DNA of 64,000 bases from Saccharospirillum sp. (GTDB lineage: Bacteria > Pseudomonadota > Gammaproteobacteria > Pseudomonadales > Natronospirillaceae): the NCBI GenBank assembly GCA_022565595.1, contig JAIUML010000014.1, forward strand, positions 1 through 64,000. The letters are read 5' to 3'. The notes under the pieces are model-generated. The model searched no databases and was not told where the DNA came from. It was given only the letters and a program-made list of their open reading frames with translations. Positions 8,646 through 17,598 of the stretch are shown here, piece by piece; within the stretch, counting starts at the first letter, position 1; each line of letters opens with the position of its first letter. Position numbers and translations under genes: made by a program.

Positions 8646-11600
8646 ATGACTCAGTTCAATGCCTCCGAACTCTTCAATAGCGGTGACCTGAACCGCAGCT
8701 CAGATGAATGGTACCGCCTTCTAGTCGATCAGTACTCCGTCGATGAAGACGACTACATGCGCCAACTGGTTGAATTGGCAGAGCCAAGTGAGGCGCACAG
8801 CCAATCGGTAGAGGGTACGGCGCGTCGCATTGTTGAGAAGGTGCGAGGGCAGGGCGATGTGGCACATGCGGTCGATAAGCTGCTGCAACAGTACAGCCTC
8901 GATAACGAAGAGGGTGTGATTCTGATGTGTCTGGCTGAGGCATTAATGCGCGTGCCCGACCCGGATACCGCCGACGACCTGATCCGCGACAAGCTCTCGG
9001 TTGCAGACTGGAAAGACCACATGGGCAAGTCAGACTCCCTGCTGGTCAATGCCTCGACCTGGGGTTTGATGCTGACCGGTCGTGTGACCTCGCTGGAAAG
9101 TCGTGAGACTTCTCCAGCCAACCTCCTGTCCAAACTGATCAACCGCGCCGGTGAGCCTGTTATACGGGCGGCCATGCATCAGGCCATGCGCATCATGGGC
9201 AAACAGTTCGTGTTGGGCCGAACCATCAAGGAAGCCATCAAGAACGGCAAATCCTATCGCAAAAAAGGCTACACCTACTCCTATGACATGCTGGGCGAAG
9301 CCGCCTTCACTGACGCCGACGCCGAACGCTATTTCAATTCCTATCGCGAAGCCGTGAAAACCCTGGGCGAACGAATGGATGAGTGGGAAGCCTCTGCGCC
9401 CAAACCAACCATTTCCATCAAATTGTCTGCCTTGCACCCTCGTTACGAAGAGTCTCATCAGCACTGGGTGATGACCGAACTGGCCGCGCGCGTTGAGCAG
9501 TTGGTCAGTGAGGGGCGTGCTCTGGGTGTGGGCATTACCATTGATGCCGAAGAAGCGGATCGACTGGAATTGTCTCTGCGCTTGTTTGAACAGGTTTACC
9601 AGAGTGAGGCGGCGCGTGGCTGGGGCAACTTTGGCCTGGTGATTCAAGCCTACTCCAAACGCGCACTGCCGGTGTTAGCCTACCTGACGGCCTTGTCCAA
9701 AGCTCAGGGAGAGCTGATTCCCGTTCGACTGGTCAAGGGGGCTTACTGGGATACCGAAATCAAGCTGGCACAGATGCTGGGCCTGTCGGACTACCCGGTC
9801 TTTACCCGCAAGGAAAACACCGATGTTGCCTACCTGGTCTGCGCTCGTTATCTGCTCAGCCAGCAAACTGATGGCGCGATTTACCCTCAGTTCGCGACAC
9901 ACAATGCCCATACAGTGGCGGCCATTGCTGAACTGGCCAAGGCTAACCCGGCTCGTCTATTCGAGTACCAGCGGTTGCATGGTATGGGCGATGCCCTCTA
10001 TGACGCTGTTCTGGAGGACGGTAGCCCAAGCGTACGTATCTATGCACCGGTTGGTGCACACAAGGATTTGCTGCCCTATCTGGTCAGACGGTTGCTGGAA
10101 AATGGTGCCAATTCTTCTTTTGTGCACCGCCTCGTTGATGCCAAAACACCTGTAGGCGACCTGGTCGCTTCGCCAGTGGAACTGGCCAGAAGCCGGCCAG
10201 TTTATCGCAACCCAAAAATACCACGCCCTGGCGAGTTGTTCGGCCAAAGTCGAGGCAATTCACAGGGTTACAACCTGGCTGTCGGGTTCGAACGTGAACC
10301 GCTGTTGGAGAGCATTATGGAGTTTGATCATAGCCGATGGACCATGAAGCCCCTGGTCGCTGGGAAAGCCGCGGCCACATCCGATGTAAAGACCATTCTG
10401 AGCCCCTACGATACCGAACAGGTTGTGGGTGAGGTGCACTGGACCAGTGCTGACTTGGCCAGGGAAGCCCTGGACAGTGCGGATGCAGCCTGGTTCGACT
10501 GGAATCGAACGCCAGCGATCAAGCGCGCGGCCTGTCTAGACCGCCTGGCCGAGCTGCTGGAAGAAAATACCGCAGAACTGATGGCGCTCTGTGCTCGTGA
10601 GGCCGGTAAAACCCTGCAGGACAGCATTGATGAAATACGCGAGGCGGTCGACTTCTGTCGTTACTACGCCCAGCAAGCACGCGACACCATGAACGAAGCG
10701 ACGCTACTGCCGGGGCCTACCGGTGAGAGTAACGAACATTACTATGAAGGCCGTGGCGTCTTTCTGTGCATCAGCCCATGGAATTTCCCACTGGCCATTT
10801 TTACTGGCCAGGTCTGTGCTGCCCTTGTCGCCGGTAATACGGTGTTGGCGAAGCCTGCGGAACAGACGTCCTTGATCGCAGGCCGAACCATAGAATTGTT
10901 ACACCAGGCCGGTGTACCTACGGATGCCTTGCATTATCTGCCAGGTGATGGCGCCACCATTGGTAACGCAATTGTTGGTGACGATCGACTGGTCGGTATT
11001 GCCTTTACCGGCTCCACCGAGACGGCTCATGTCATCAATCGTAATCTGGCCAAACGTGGCGGTGCAATACCTACCTTTATTGCAGAGACAGGTGGTCAGA
11101 ACGCCATGATCGTCGACTCCACCGCTTTGCCAGAGCAGGTGGTTGCTGATGTGCTTCACTCTGCCTTTGCCAGTGCTGGCCAGCGTTGCTCGGCCTTGCG
11201 AGTACTCTGCGTGCAAGAAGATATCGCGCCTCGCATTACCGACTTGATCAGCGGAGCCCTGTCGCGCCAGGTGCTTGATAACCCGCAGAAATACTCAACG
11301 GATTCGGGTCCTGTTATCGACGAGGAAGCGTTGAAAGGCTTGACCGACTACGTCGATCAGTGGCGTAAAAAGGGCCGGGTGATCGCCGAAGCGGAGCTCG
11401 ATGAGCGCCACAAAAAAGGTCATTTCATGCCACCCGTGGTGATCAAACTCGACAGCCTGGAAGAGTTGGGTCGGGAGCAGTTTGGACCGGTGCTGCATCT
11501 GATGACCTTCAAGGCCAAAGAGTTGGATCAACTGATCGCCGCTATCAACGCAACGGGCTATGGTTTAACTTTGGGCATACATAGCCGCAATGAAGCAACA

Positions 11601-11831
11601 GCGGCCTACATTGAAAGCCGAGTGCGGGTGGGCAACTGTTACATCAACCGCAATCAGATTGGCGCTGTTGTGGGTGTTCAACCTTTTGGTGGTCGGGGCT
11701 TGTCGGGCACTGGGCCTAAAGCAGGTGGGCCAAATTACATTAAACGCTTTGCGACCGAGCGCGTTCGCACCATCAACACTACAGCCGTCGGTGGCAACGC
11801 CACTTTGTTGTCACTCGAAACCGACGACTGA
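8646..11831 (+). CDS. putA: bifunctional proline dehydrogenase / P5C dehydrogenase
   Basis: PutA oxidises proline to glutamate in two steps, using FAD in a proline dehydrogenase barrel and NAD in an aldehyde dehydrogenase domain, with channelling between them. The protein is 1061 residues. The proline dehydrogenase barrel spans about 190-500 (KPTISIKLSALHPRYE, IDAEEADRLELSL, LVKGAYWDTEIK). The aldehyde dehydrogenase domain spans about 560-1040 (CISPWNFPLAIFTGQV, IAFTGSTETAH, active-site Glu in FIAETGGQNAM near 814, nucleophilic Cys in SAGQRCSAL near 847). The N-terminal ribbon-helix-helix DNA-binding domain of the 1320-residue E. coli PutA is absent, so this PutA cannot be its own repressor. 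putP follows after a strong terminator, so the two have separate transcripts. Confidence 0.98.
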   Translation: MTQFNASELFNSGDLNRSSDEWYRLLVDQYSVDEDDYMRQLVELAEPSEAHSQSVEGTARRIVEKVRGQGDVAHAVDKLLQQYSLDNEEGVILMCLAEALMRVPDPDTADDLIRDKLSVADWKDHMGKSDSLLVNASTWGLMLTGRVTSLESRETSPANLLSKLINRAGEPVIRAAMHQAMRIMGKQFVLGRTIKEAIKNGKSYRKKGYTYSYDMLGEAAFTDADAERYFNSYREAVKTLGERMDEWEASAPKPTISIKLSALHPRYEESHQHWVMTELAARVEQLVSEGRALGVGITIDAEEADRLELSLRLFEQVYQSEAARGWGNFGLVIQAYSKRALPVLAYLTALSKAQGELIPVRLVKGAYWDTEIKLAQMLGLSDYPVFTRKENTDVAYLVCARYLLSQQTDGAIYPQFATHNAHTVAAIAELAKANPARLFEYQRLHGMGDALYDAVLEDGSPSVRIYAPVGAHKDLLPYLVRRLLENGANSSFVHRLVDAKTPVGDLVASPVELARSRPVYRNPKIPRPGELFGQSRGNSQGYNLAVGFEREPLLESIMEFDHSRWTMKPLVAGKAAATSDVKTILSPYDTEQVVGEVHWTSADLAREALDSADAAWFDWNRTPAIKRAACLDRLAELLEENTAELMALCAREAGKTLQDSIDEIREAVDFCRYYAQQARDTMNEATLLPGPTGESNEHYYEGRGVFLCISPWNFPLAIFTGQVCAALVAGNTVLAKPAEQTSLIAGRTIELLHQAGVPTDALHYLPGDGATIGNAIVGDDRLVGIAFTGSTETAHVINRNLAKRGGAIPTFIAETGGQNAMIVDSTALPEQVVADVLHSAFASAGQRCSALRVLCVQEDIAPRITDLISGALSRQVLDNPQKYSTDSGPVIDEEALKGLTDYVDQWRKKGRVIAEAELDERHKKGHFMPPVVIKLDSLEELGREQFGPVLHLMTFKAKELDQLIAAINATGYGLTLGIHSRNEATAAYIESRVRVGNCYINRNQIGAVVGVQPFGGRGLSGTGPKAGGPNYIKRFATERVRTINTTAVGGNATLLSLETDD

Positions 11832-11845
11832 TCCATTGAATTTAC

Positions 11846-11869
11846 AGCTGACTTGACTGTCAGCTTTTT
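11846..11869 (+). terminator. intrinsic terminator after putA
   Basis: A 7-bp stem (AGCTGAC, loop TTGACT, GTCAGCT) is followed directly by a T run, starting 14 bp after the putA stop codon. Confidence 0.8.
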
Positions 11870-11875
11870 CGAATT

Positions 11876-11911
11876 CGAATCCGATGCCAGCGAATACTGG
11901 CATCCGATTCG
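11876..11911. repeat. large imperfect hairpin between putA and putP
   Basis: CGAATCCGATGCCAG at 11876-11890 pairs with CTGGCATCCGATTCG at 11897-11911 with a single mismatch and a 6-nt loop. It stands right after the putA terminator and about 95 bp before the putP start. It may be a second terminator (a T run occurs further on, near 11930) or an operator. Function is unknown. Confidence 0.5.
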
Positions 11912-12005
11912 GGTGTCCTGCTGCGCCTTTTTTCTGTGATTCGGAGTGCAGCTTGAATAAAAAGTGAATACGCAATATCACAATAAATACAAAGTGGAGA
12001 GCAAG

Positions 12006-13469
12006 ATGAACAACACCTTTGCGGTCAGTTTGACCTTTCTTATTTACTTATTGGGTATGTTATGGATAGGTTACTGGGCCTACAAACGCACCAGTAATCT
12101 TTCGGACTATATTCTGGGTGGTCGCTCCCTGGGCGCCTGGCCTTCTGCCCTGTCTGCAGGGGCCTCCGATATGTCCGGCTGGTTGTTGTTGGGCATGCCC
12201 GGCTACGCTTACCTCGCTGGCTGGGAAGCTTCCTGGCTCGGTATTGGTTTGTTAATCGGTACCTACATAAACTGGCTGGTTGTCGCGCCAAGACTGCGCG
12301 ATTACTCCCAAGCGGCGAATGACAGCCTGACTTTGCCAGAGTATTTCAGCAATCGTTTCGAAGATAAAAGTGCGATACGGATAATATCTGCCATCTTCAT
12401 TCTGATGTTTTTCATGTTCTACACCAGCTCTGGCCTCGTTGCCGGTGGTAAACTCTTCGAAACCGTTTTTGGTTGGGATTACACCCTGGCTGTGACCATC
12501 GGAACTCTGGCGGTTGTATCCTATACTCTTTTTGGTGGTTTCCTGGCAGTCTCCTGGACAGACCTGGTGCAGGGTTTGTTGATGGCCGCTGCTTTGGTTA
12601 TCGTGCCACTCTTTGCTCTGACGATAGTCGGGCAGTCGCCTAACGCCGTGCTGGCCGATGCCAACCCCAACCTGTTAAACATGTTTACTGATGGCACTGG
12701 CGCAGCCCTGGGCTGGGTAGGCATTGTTTCCCTGCTGGCGTGGGGCCTGGGTTACTTCGGTCAGCCTCATATTCTGGCGCGTTTCAAGGCCATCAAGGAC
12801 CGTGCTGAAGTGAAAACCGCGCGTCGTATTGCTGTCACCTGGACCTTGATTGGTCTGCTGGGTGCGTTCCTGGTCGGCGTCGCTGGTATTGGCTATTTCG
12901 ATGAACCTCTGGCGGATGCCGAGACGGTCTTCATCAGCCTGGTGCAGGTTCTGTTCAACCCCTTCGTGGCAGGTATTTTGTTGGCAGCCATTCTGGCGGC
13001 GATCATGTCGACCGCAGATTCACAGTTGCTGGTTTCGTCCTCAGCACTGACCGAAGATTTCTACCGTGCCTTGATCAACAAGGATGCTGACCCCAAATCG
13101 CTGGTCACCATTGGCCGTACTTCTGTTGTCATCATCGCCATCATCGCCTGGTTGTTGGCCTTGAGCCCGGACAACACCGTTCTCGGCCTGGTGTCATACG
13201 CCTGGGCGGGCTTTGGTGCGGCCTTTGGGCCGGCGGTCATACTGTCACTCTACTGGAACCGTATGAACCGCTTTGGTTGCCTTGCCGGTATTCTGGTGGG
13301 CGGTATTACCGTGGTCGTCTGGGGTAACTGGCTCAGTGGCGGCATTTTCGACCTCTATGAAATCGTTCCTGGCTTCATTCTGTCAACCATTGCCATTGTG
13401 GCGGTGAGCCTGGCAACGGAAGCACCATCCAGTGCCATTGACGCCAAGTTCCAGGAAGTGAACGGTTAA
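12006..13469 (+). CDS. putP: sodium/proline symporter
   Basis: This is a 487-residue solute:sodium symporter (SSS family) with about 13 hydrophobic helices. Typical PutP sequence is visible: YILGGRSLGAWPSALSAGAS, DMSGWLLLGMPG, then DSLTLPEYFSNRF and GTYINWLVVAPRLR. It imports proline with Na+ and feeds the adjacent PutA. The ATG at 12006 (MNNTFAVS) is preferred over an in-frame upstream ATG at 11964, because GTGGAG at 11994-11999 is correctly spaced and the resulting N-terminus matches PutP. Length is close to E. coli PutP (502). A terminator separates it from putA. Confidence 0.95.
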   Translation: MNNTFAVSLTFLIYLLGMLWIGYWAYKRTSNLSDYILGGRSLGAWPSALSAGASDMSGWLLLGMPGYAYLAGWEASWLGIGLLIGTYINWLVVAPRLRDYSQAANDSLTLPEYFSNRFEDKSAIRIISAIFILMFFMFYTSSGLVAGGKLFETVFGWDYTLAVTIGTLAVVSYTLFGGFLAVSWTDLVQGLLMAAALVIVPLFALTIVGQSPNAVLADANPNLLNMFTDGTGAALGWVGIVSLLAWGLGYFGQPHILARFKAIKDRAEVKTARRIAVTWTLIGLLGAFLVGVAGIGYFDEPLADAETVFISLVQVLFNPFVAGILLAAILAAIMSTADSQLLVSSSALTEDFYRALINKDADPKSLVTIGRTSVVIIAIIAWLLALSPDNTVLGLVSYAWAGFGAAFGPAVILSLYWNRMNRFGCLAGILVGGITVVVWGNWLSGGIFDLYEIVPGFILSTIAIVAVSLATEAPSSAIDAKFQEVNG

Positions 13470-13479
13470 TCGCTTCGAA

Positions 13480-13541
13480 AAGGACCCAGTATTATCGGGT
13501 CCTTGCCCTGATCTGAGTCAATTCTATGACTTGGATCAGGG
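13480..13541. repeat. two consecutive hairpins after putP
   Basis: The first hairpin is AAGGACCC (13480-13487) with GGGTCCTT (13497-13504). The second is CCCTGATC (13506-13513) with GATCAGGG (13534-13541), extended inside by AGTCA/TGACT. Neither has a proper T run, so termination is plausible but not proven. A TATATT sequence beyond them could be part of a promoter for the next gene. Confidence 0.45.
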
Positions 13542-13576
13542 TGTATATTAGGTGGCTCTAATTCAGAGGGTTACCC

Positions 13577-13912
13577 ATGTCCATTCTCAATAAAGTCAAA
13601 GATCTTACTCCCCACCTCATTACCTTGCGCAAAGAGCGCACCGAAACCTACGACGCCTTTCAAGCTGTCGGCAAGGCGGCGTACAAGGATGGAGAGCTCG
13701 ACCACCTGACCAAAGAGTTGATTGCAACAGCCATTGGCATCAGCATCAATTGTGAGCCTTGTATTGGCTACCACGTCAAAGCACTGGTCAAGCTTGGCGT
13801 TACGCGTACAGCCTTCATGGAAATGCTCGAAGTCGTGATCCAGATGGGAGGTGGTCCTGGCTTGATGAAAGCGGCCGAGGCTCTGGCCGTCTATGAGGAA
13901 CTCACCGCCTGA
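13577..13912 (+). CDS. carboxymuconolactone decarboxylase-family (AhpD-like) protein
   Basis: This 111-residue protein has the CMD fold. The hallmark is CEPCIGYHVKAL with cysteines at 59 and 62 and His66, the CxxCxxxH motif of AhpD-type peroxidase reductants. The preceding helix (LTKELIATAIGISINC) is typical. Many such small proteins have thiol-dependent peroxidase activity or unknown roles, and the sequence alone does not separate these. It stands alone between putP and the DUF998 gene, with its own ribosome-binding site (AGAGGGTTACCC before the ATG). Confidence 0.85.
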   Translation: MSILNKVKDLTPHLITLRKERTETYDAFQAVGKAAYKDGELDHLTKELIATAIGISINCEPCIGYHVKALVKLGVTRTAFMEMLEVVIQMGGGPGLMKAAEALAVYEELTA

Positions 13913-13995
13913 TTCCGTTTTGCACTGTCTTCTCCCACTTTTTTACCCTGTACGAACCCCGACGCCACCAGTAAGATAGTCGGCCTTTCAGGTTA

Positions 13996-14613
13996 ATGGA
14001 GTGTCGCGGGGTGGCCACGAAAGCAGGTCTGTTGTCAGTGTTGTCTGCCGTTCTGTTGGTGGGGTTGCCATGGCTGCTAGGTTGGCAGGTGCCTGATTAT
14101 CGGCCCAGCCAGTTTATCAGTGAACTCGGTGCCCTCGACACGCCCAACCGTTCCATGGCCAATGGGGCCTTTTTCTTGATCGGTGCTTTCTGGATGGGAG
14201 CGGTCGAAGCGGTGCGCAAACAGCTGGAACCAAAGCCGATGGACCCCTTTATTCGGTTCGGTGTCATCGCTTTTGCGGCCAGCTATATAGGGTCGGTGGT
14301 CTTTCCATGCGACGCCGGATGCCCGGTAGAGGGGTCAGCCAGTCAGTGGGTGCACAATACGCTGCTTTGGGTGCTCTATGCCGGTGCCATGGTGGCCGTT
14401 GCTCGTATGCCCATTGCGGTGCCGCCACTGGTGAGTCGAGCCCTCAAGATGCTGATGTTGCTGACCTTTGTCATGTTGCAGTGGACCGCCATCTATCGAG
14501 ACTGGGCCCCGGGTTATTGGCAGCGGGGGTACGAAGCCTTTTTTGTCATTTTCTGGTTGCTCTGGGTATTGCCAATGACCTTTTCCAACCGTGACAGCAA
14601 GGCTGCCCGATGA
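13996..14613 (+). CDS. DUF998 family membrane protein
   Basis: The protein has up to 205 residues with about six hydrophobic helices. DUF998 signatures are present: YRPSQFISELGALDTPNR, a glycine- and phenylalanine-rich second helix, and FPCDAGCP. Function of the family is unknown. Two starts are possible. The ATG at 13996 forms part of GGAG (13998-14001), which would itself be a good ribosome-binding site for the in-frame GTG at 14011, so the true N-terminus may be VATKAG. The stop overlaps the next start (ATGA, 14610-14613), so translation is coupled to the AEC transporter. Confidence 0.8.
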   Translation: MECRGVATKAGLLSVLSAVLLVGLPWLLGWQVPDYRPSQFISELGALDTPNRSMANGAFFLIGAFWMGAVEAVRKQLEPKPMDPFIRFGVIAFAASYIGSVVFPCDAGCPVEGSASQWVHNTLLWVLYAGAMVAVARMPIAVPPLVSRALKMLMLLTFVMLQWTAIYRDWAPGYWQRGYEAFFVIFWLLWVLPMTFSNRDSKAAR

Positions 14614-15485
14614 TAGAGCGCATTGCTGGCATCGTTGTACCGATCTTTCTGGTCATACTCATCGGCTACCTCTACGGGCGCAAGCACGCGCCCGACATGG
14701 AGGCGGCCAACCGCATCAATATGGATGTCTTCACACCTTTTTTGATTCTCAGCGTCTTTGCCGCTCAACCTTTGCAGTTGCGAGAGCTTATACCGTTATC
14801 TATCGGTGGGATTCTGGTCACCCTGGTCCCTGGTCTGGGTGCCTTGTTGGTGGCCAGGATGATGGGCATCAACTGGAAAACTTTTGTTCCTCCCATCATG
14901 TTCCGCAATAGTGGCAACATGGGGTTGCCGCTCTTCCTGTTTACCTTTGGCGATGCGTTCATGCCGGCCGCGGTCATGTTGTTCATCATCGAAAACACCC
15001 TGCATTTTACGGTGGGCTTGTTGATGCTCAACCCGCGTACCCACTTGTTGCAGGTGTTGCGCAACCCCATGATTCTCGCGGCCATTACCGGGTTGACCAT
15101 TGCGGCTACCGGCATACTGCTACCGGATTGGCTGGTGCGTTCATTGCAACTGTTGGGAGATATCGCTGTTCCGCTGATGCTCTTTTCATTGGGGGTTCGT
15201 CTGGTACAACTGGATTTCGGTGGCTGGCGAATTGGTGCCGTGACCGCAGTGGTTTCACCTCTGTTGGGTTTGATGGTCGCCTGGCCATTGGCACTCTGGC
15301 TGGGTTTGTCACCAACAGAACAGGCAATGCTGATTCTGTTTGGTGCCTTGCCACCGGCAGTATTGAACTATCTGGTGGCCGAGCGTTACAACCAGCAACC
15401 TGAGCAGGTAGCCGCCATGGTATTGTTTTCCAACGCAGCCAGTATTCTGGTCATTCCCCTGGTACTGGCCTTGGTGCTGATTTAA
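14610..15485 (+). CDS. AEC (auxin efflux carrier) family transporter
   Basis: This 291-residue membrane protein has about ten hydrophobic segments and typical AEC sequence: an N-terminal helix with FLVILIGYLYGR, MFRNSGNMGLPL in the first half and NAASILVIPLVLALVLI at the end. AEC members export organic acids or related anions; the substrate cannot be read here. It is coupled on both sides: a 4-bp ATGA overlap with the DUF998 gene and a 1-bp TAATG overlap with the ChaC-like gene. The three probably form one operon. Confidence 0.88.
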   Translation: MIERIAGIVVPIFLVILIGYLYGRKHAPDMEAANRINMDVFTPFLILSVFAAQPLQLRELIPLSIGGILVTLVPGLGALLVARMMGINWKTFVPPIMFRNSGNMGLPLFLFTFGDAFMPAAVMLFIIENTLHFTVGLLMLNPRTHLLQVLRNPMILAAITGLTIAATGILLPDWLVRSLQLLGDIAVPLMLFSLGVRLVQLDFGGWRIGAVTAVVSPLLGLMVAWPLALWLGLSPTEQAMLILFGALPPAVLNYLVAERYNQQPEQVAAMVLFSNAASILVIPLVLALVLI

Positions 15486-16096
15486 TGCCTAAACGTATGC
15501 GTGCTTTCCTGAAAACACAGGATTTAACGGACATGAGCCCCGTCATAGACGAGGTTCTGCGGCGTAAGCCGGATGAAGGGCCGCTGTGGGTGTTCGGTTA
15601 CGGGTCGCTGATCTGGAACCCTGACATGGATTACACAGCTGATTGCGCTGCGACCCTGCCTGGCTACTACCGTGATTTCTGTTTGTCATCCATTGTGCAC
15701 CGGGGCACGCCAGAGCAGCCTGGTGTTGTGCTTGGGGTGCGCCAGAATTCGCATTCCGAGTGTTTTGGCCATGCCTTTTGCCTGGACCCTGAACAGCATC
15801 ACCCTTCACTGGAACGTTTGTTGTTTCGTGAGTTGGTGTCTGATTGTTACCTGCCGCTGTGGCTGCCACTGACGTTGCAAACAGGGCAGACCGTGCAAGC
15901 GTTGACCATGGTGGTTAATGAGACGCATGAGCGATTTATACAACTGACCGAAGAGGAGATGCTGGCTCGAATTCGGGTCGCCAAAGGCCCTCGGGGAAGT
16001 AACCTGGATTACCTGAACAATCTTGTGCGTCACTTTCAGAGTTGTGGCATTGAGGACAAGGCTCTGTTTCAGCTCTATCAGCGTTCGAATGACTGA
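15485..16096 (+). CDS. chaC: ChaC-like gamma-glutamylcyclotransferase
   Basis: The 203-residue protein carries the signature FGYGSLIWNP (37-46), followed by the typical RDFCLSSIVHRGTPEQPG region. ChaC enzymes cleave glutathione to 5-oxoproline and Cys-Gly. The ATG overlaps the AEC stop by one base, so the genes are translationally coupled; an internal ATG (MSPVIDEV, residue 17) is an alternative start. Coupling with a transporter suggests the operon handles a glutathione- or glutamyl-derived small molecule, which is inference. Confidence 0.88.
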   Translation: MPKRMRAFLKTQDLTDMSPVIDEVLRRKPDEGPLWVFGYGSLIWNPDMDYTADCAATLPGYYRDFCLSSIVHRGTPEQPGVVLGVRQNSHSECFGHAFCLDPEQHHPSLERLLFRELVSDCYLPLWLPLTLQTGQTVQALTMVVNETHERFIQLTEEEMLARIRVAKGPRGSNLDYLNNLVRHFQSCGIEDKALFQLYQRSND

Positions 16097-16201
16097 CTGG
16101 ACAGTAGAACGCCATTCGCTATAGTAATATGAGTTAAACGCTTTAATAAAGAACGCCCAGCAGTTCTCCGACAGCATTCGGCAGAATCAGCAGGAGGCAT
16201 C

Positions 16202-17416
16202 ATGTCCAGTCAGATGAACGCTCAGAGTACCAGGCGCAGAGAGCTGTCATACAGCACCAACCGTAAGGTTGAGAGCGTAAAACCGGTGACCACACTGCCG
16301 CCGACACCAGAGCCCTACGCTTCATTGTTGCATGCGGCTGATGTACGGGTTAACGGTGAACGGCCCTGGGATATCCACTTGCACGACAGCCGCCTGTTTC
16401 AACGCGTCACACGAGATGGCACTCTGGGTTTTGCTGAAGCCTATATGGACGGTTGGTGGGACTGTAACCAGTTGGACGAACTCTTTACTCGGCTGCTCGG
16501 CGCTCGAGTGCACACTCAGTTGAAAGGCCTGGCAAAATTGAAGCTGCTCGGCCGTTCTTTGGCCTATAAAGTGGTCAATTTTCAGAGCATAAAACGCGCT
16601 TTTCATGTTGGCGAGCATCATTACGACATCGGCAACGACCTCTATCGTCAGATGCTTGATCCGCGCATGATCTACAGCTGTGGTTACTGGGCCACGGCCA
16701 ATAGCCTGGAAGAAGCCCAGGTCGCAAAACTCGATCTGGTGTGTCGCAAGCTGGGCTTGAAGCCGGGAATGAGAGTGCTGGATATCGGTTGTGGCTGGGG
16801 TGGCATGGCCGCCTATGCGGCAGAGCATTACGGTGTAGAAGTCACTGGTATCACGGTGTCTCGTGAGCAACAGAAACTCGCTGCCGAGACCGTCCAGGGA
16901 CTACCAGTGACCATTGAACTGGCGGACTACCGATCTTTGACAGGCCATTACGATCGCATTCTGTCCATAGGGATGTTCGAGCATGTCGGTGCCAGGAATT
17001 ACCGCACCTATTTCAAAAAAGTCACCGACCTGTTAGCTGACGATGGGCTCTTCCTGCTGCACACCATTGGTGATGAGCATCAAACCGGTGCAACCGATCC
17101 CTTTATCCATGAGTACATTTTTCCCAACGGAAAAATACCCTCACGGAAGCAGATCAACGACGGCAGTTTCGGGTTGTTGCGGCTCGAAGACTGGCACAAT
17201 TTCGGGCCAGATTATGATCGCACCCTGATGGCCTGGGCCGCCAATTTTGAAGCGGCCTGGCCTAAGCTTGCGAGCCATTACGAAGAGCGTTTTCATCGCA
17301 TGTGGCGATTCTATCTCTACAGTTGTGCCGGTTTTTTCCGGTGCCGTATAGGGCAGCTGTGGCAACTGGTCTATAGCAAGCCAGAGAACAGGATGCTTTA
17401 TCGAAGTCTTCGTTAG
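16202..17416 (+). CDS. cfa: cyclopropane-fatty-acyl-phospholipid synthase
   Basis: The 404-residue enzyme methylenates double bonds of membrane phospholipid acyl chains using S-adenosylmethionine. Visible features are an N-terminal lipid-binding domain (LGFAEAYMDGWWDCNQLDEL), HVGEHHYDIGNDLY, MIYSCGYW containing the conserved Cys, the SAM motif VLDIGCGWGGMAAY at about 196-209, and SIGMFEHVGARNY with the conserved Glu. Length is close to E. coli Cfa (382). AGGAGG sits just before the ATG. A TATAGT at 16120-16125 could be a -10 element. Cfa is often stationary-phase regulated, but nothing in the sequence proves that here. Confidence 0.97.
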   Translation: MSSQMNAQSTRRRELSYSTNRKVESVKPVTTLPPTPEPYASLLHAADVRVNGERPWDIHLHDSRLFQRVTRDGTLGFAEAYMDGWWDCNQLDELFTRLLGARVHTQLKGLAKLKLLGRSLAYKVVNFQSIKRAFHVGEHHYDIGNDLYRQMLDPRMIYSCGYWATANSLEEAQVAKLDLVCRKLGLKPGMRVLDIGCGWGGMAAYAAEHYGVEVTGITVSREQQKLAAETVQGLPVTIELADYRSLTGHYDRILSIGMFEHVGARNYRTYFKKVTDLLADDGLFLLHTIGDEHQTGATDPFIHEYIFPNGKIPSRKQINDGSFGLLRLEDWHNFGPDYDRTLMAWAANFEAAWPKLASHYEERFHRMWRFYLYSCAGFFRCRIGQLWQLVYSKPENRMLYRSLR

Positions 17417-17432
17417 TGGGCCATGCGGAAAG

Positions 17433-17572
17433 TTCTGTTACTGTTCACTTTGCCAGCATGCCCAGAGCTTCGTTGTCAAACCTTGAAATAGCGCCGGAGT
17501 GCCGGACCACTGCTATTCCGGCGGTTCTCCGCCTCGCTCTGAGCTTGCTGGCGTCGTTCCTTGGTAACAGAA
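17433..17572. repeat. long imperfect palindrome between cfa and ppsR
   Basis: TTCTGTTAC at 17433-17441 is inverted at 17564-17572. Inside it, GCCAGCA at 17452-17458 is inverted at 17546-17552 with almost equal spacing. In the centre, GCCGGA (17501-17506) pairs with TCCGGC (17517-17522). The whole 140-bp gap between the convergent genes therefore has nested symmetry like a MITE or a very long terminator. The central loop contains GGACCACTGCTAT, which also occurs at the end of the repeat at 52537. Confidence 0.45.
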
Positions 17573-17598
17573 TTTCGCACGTGGACCACTAGCCGATT

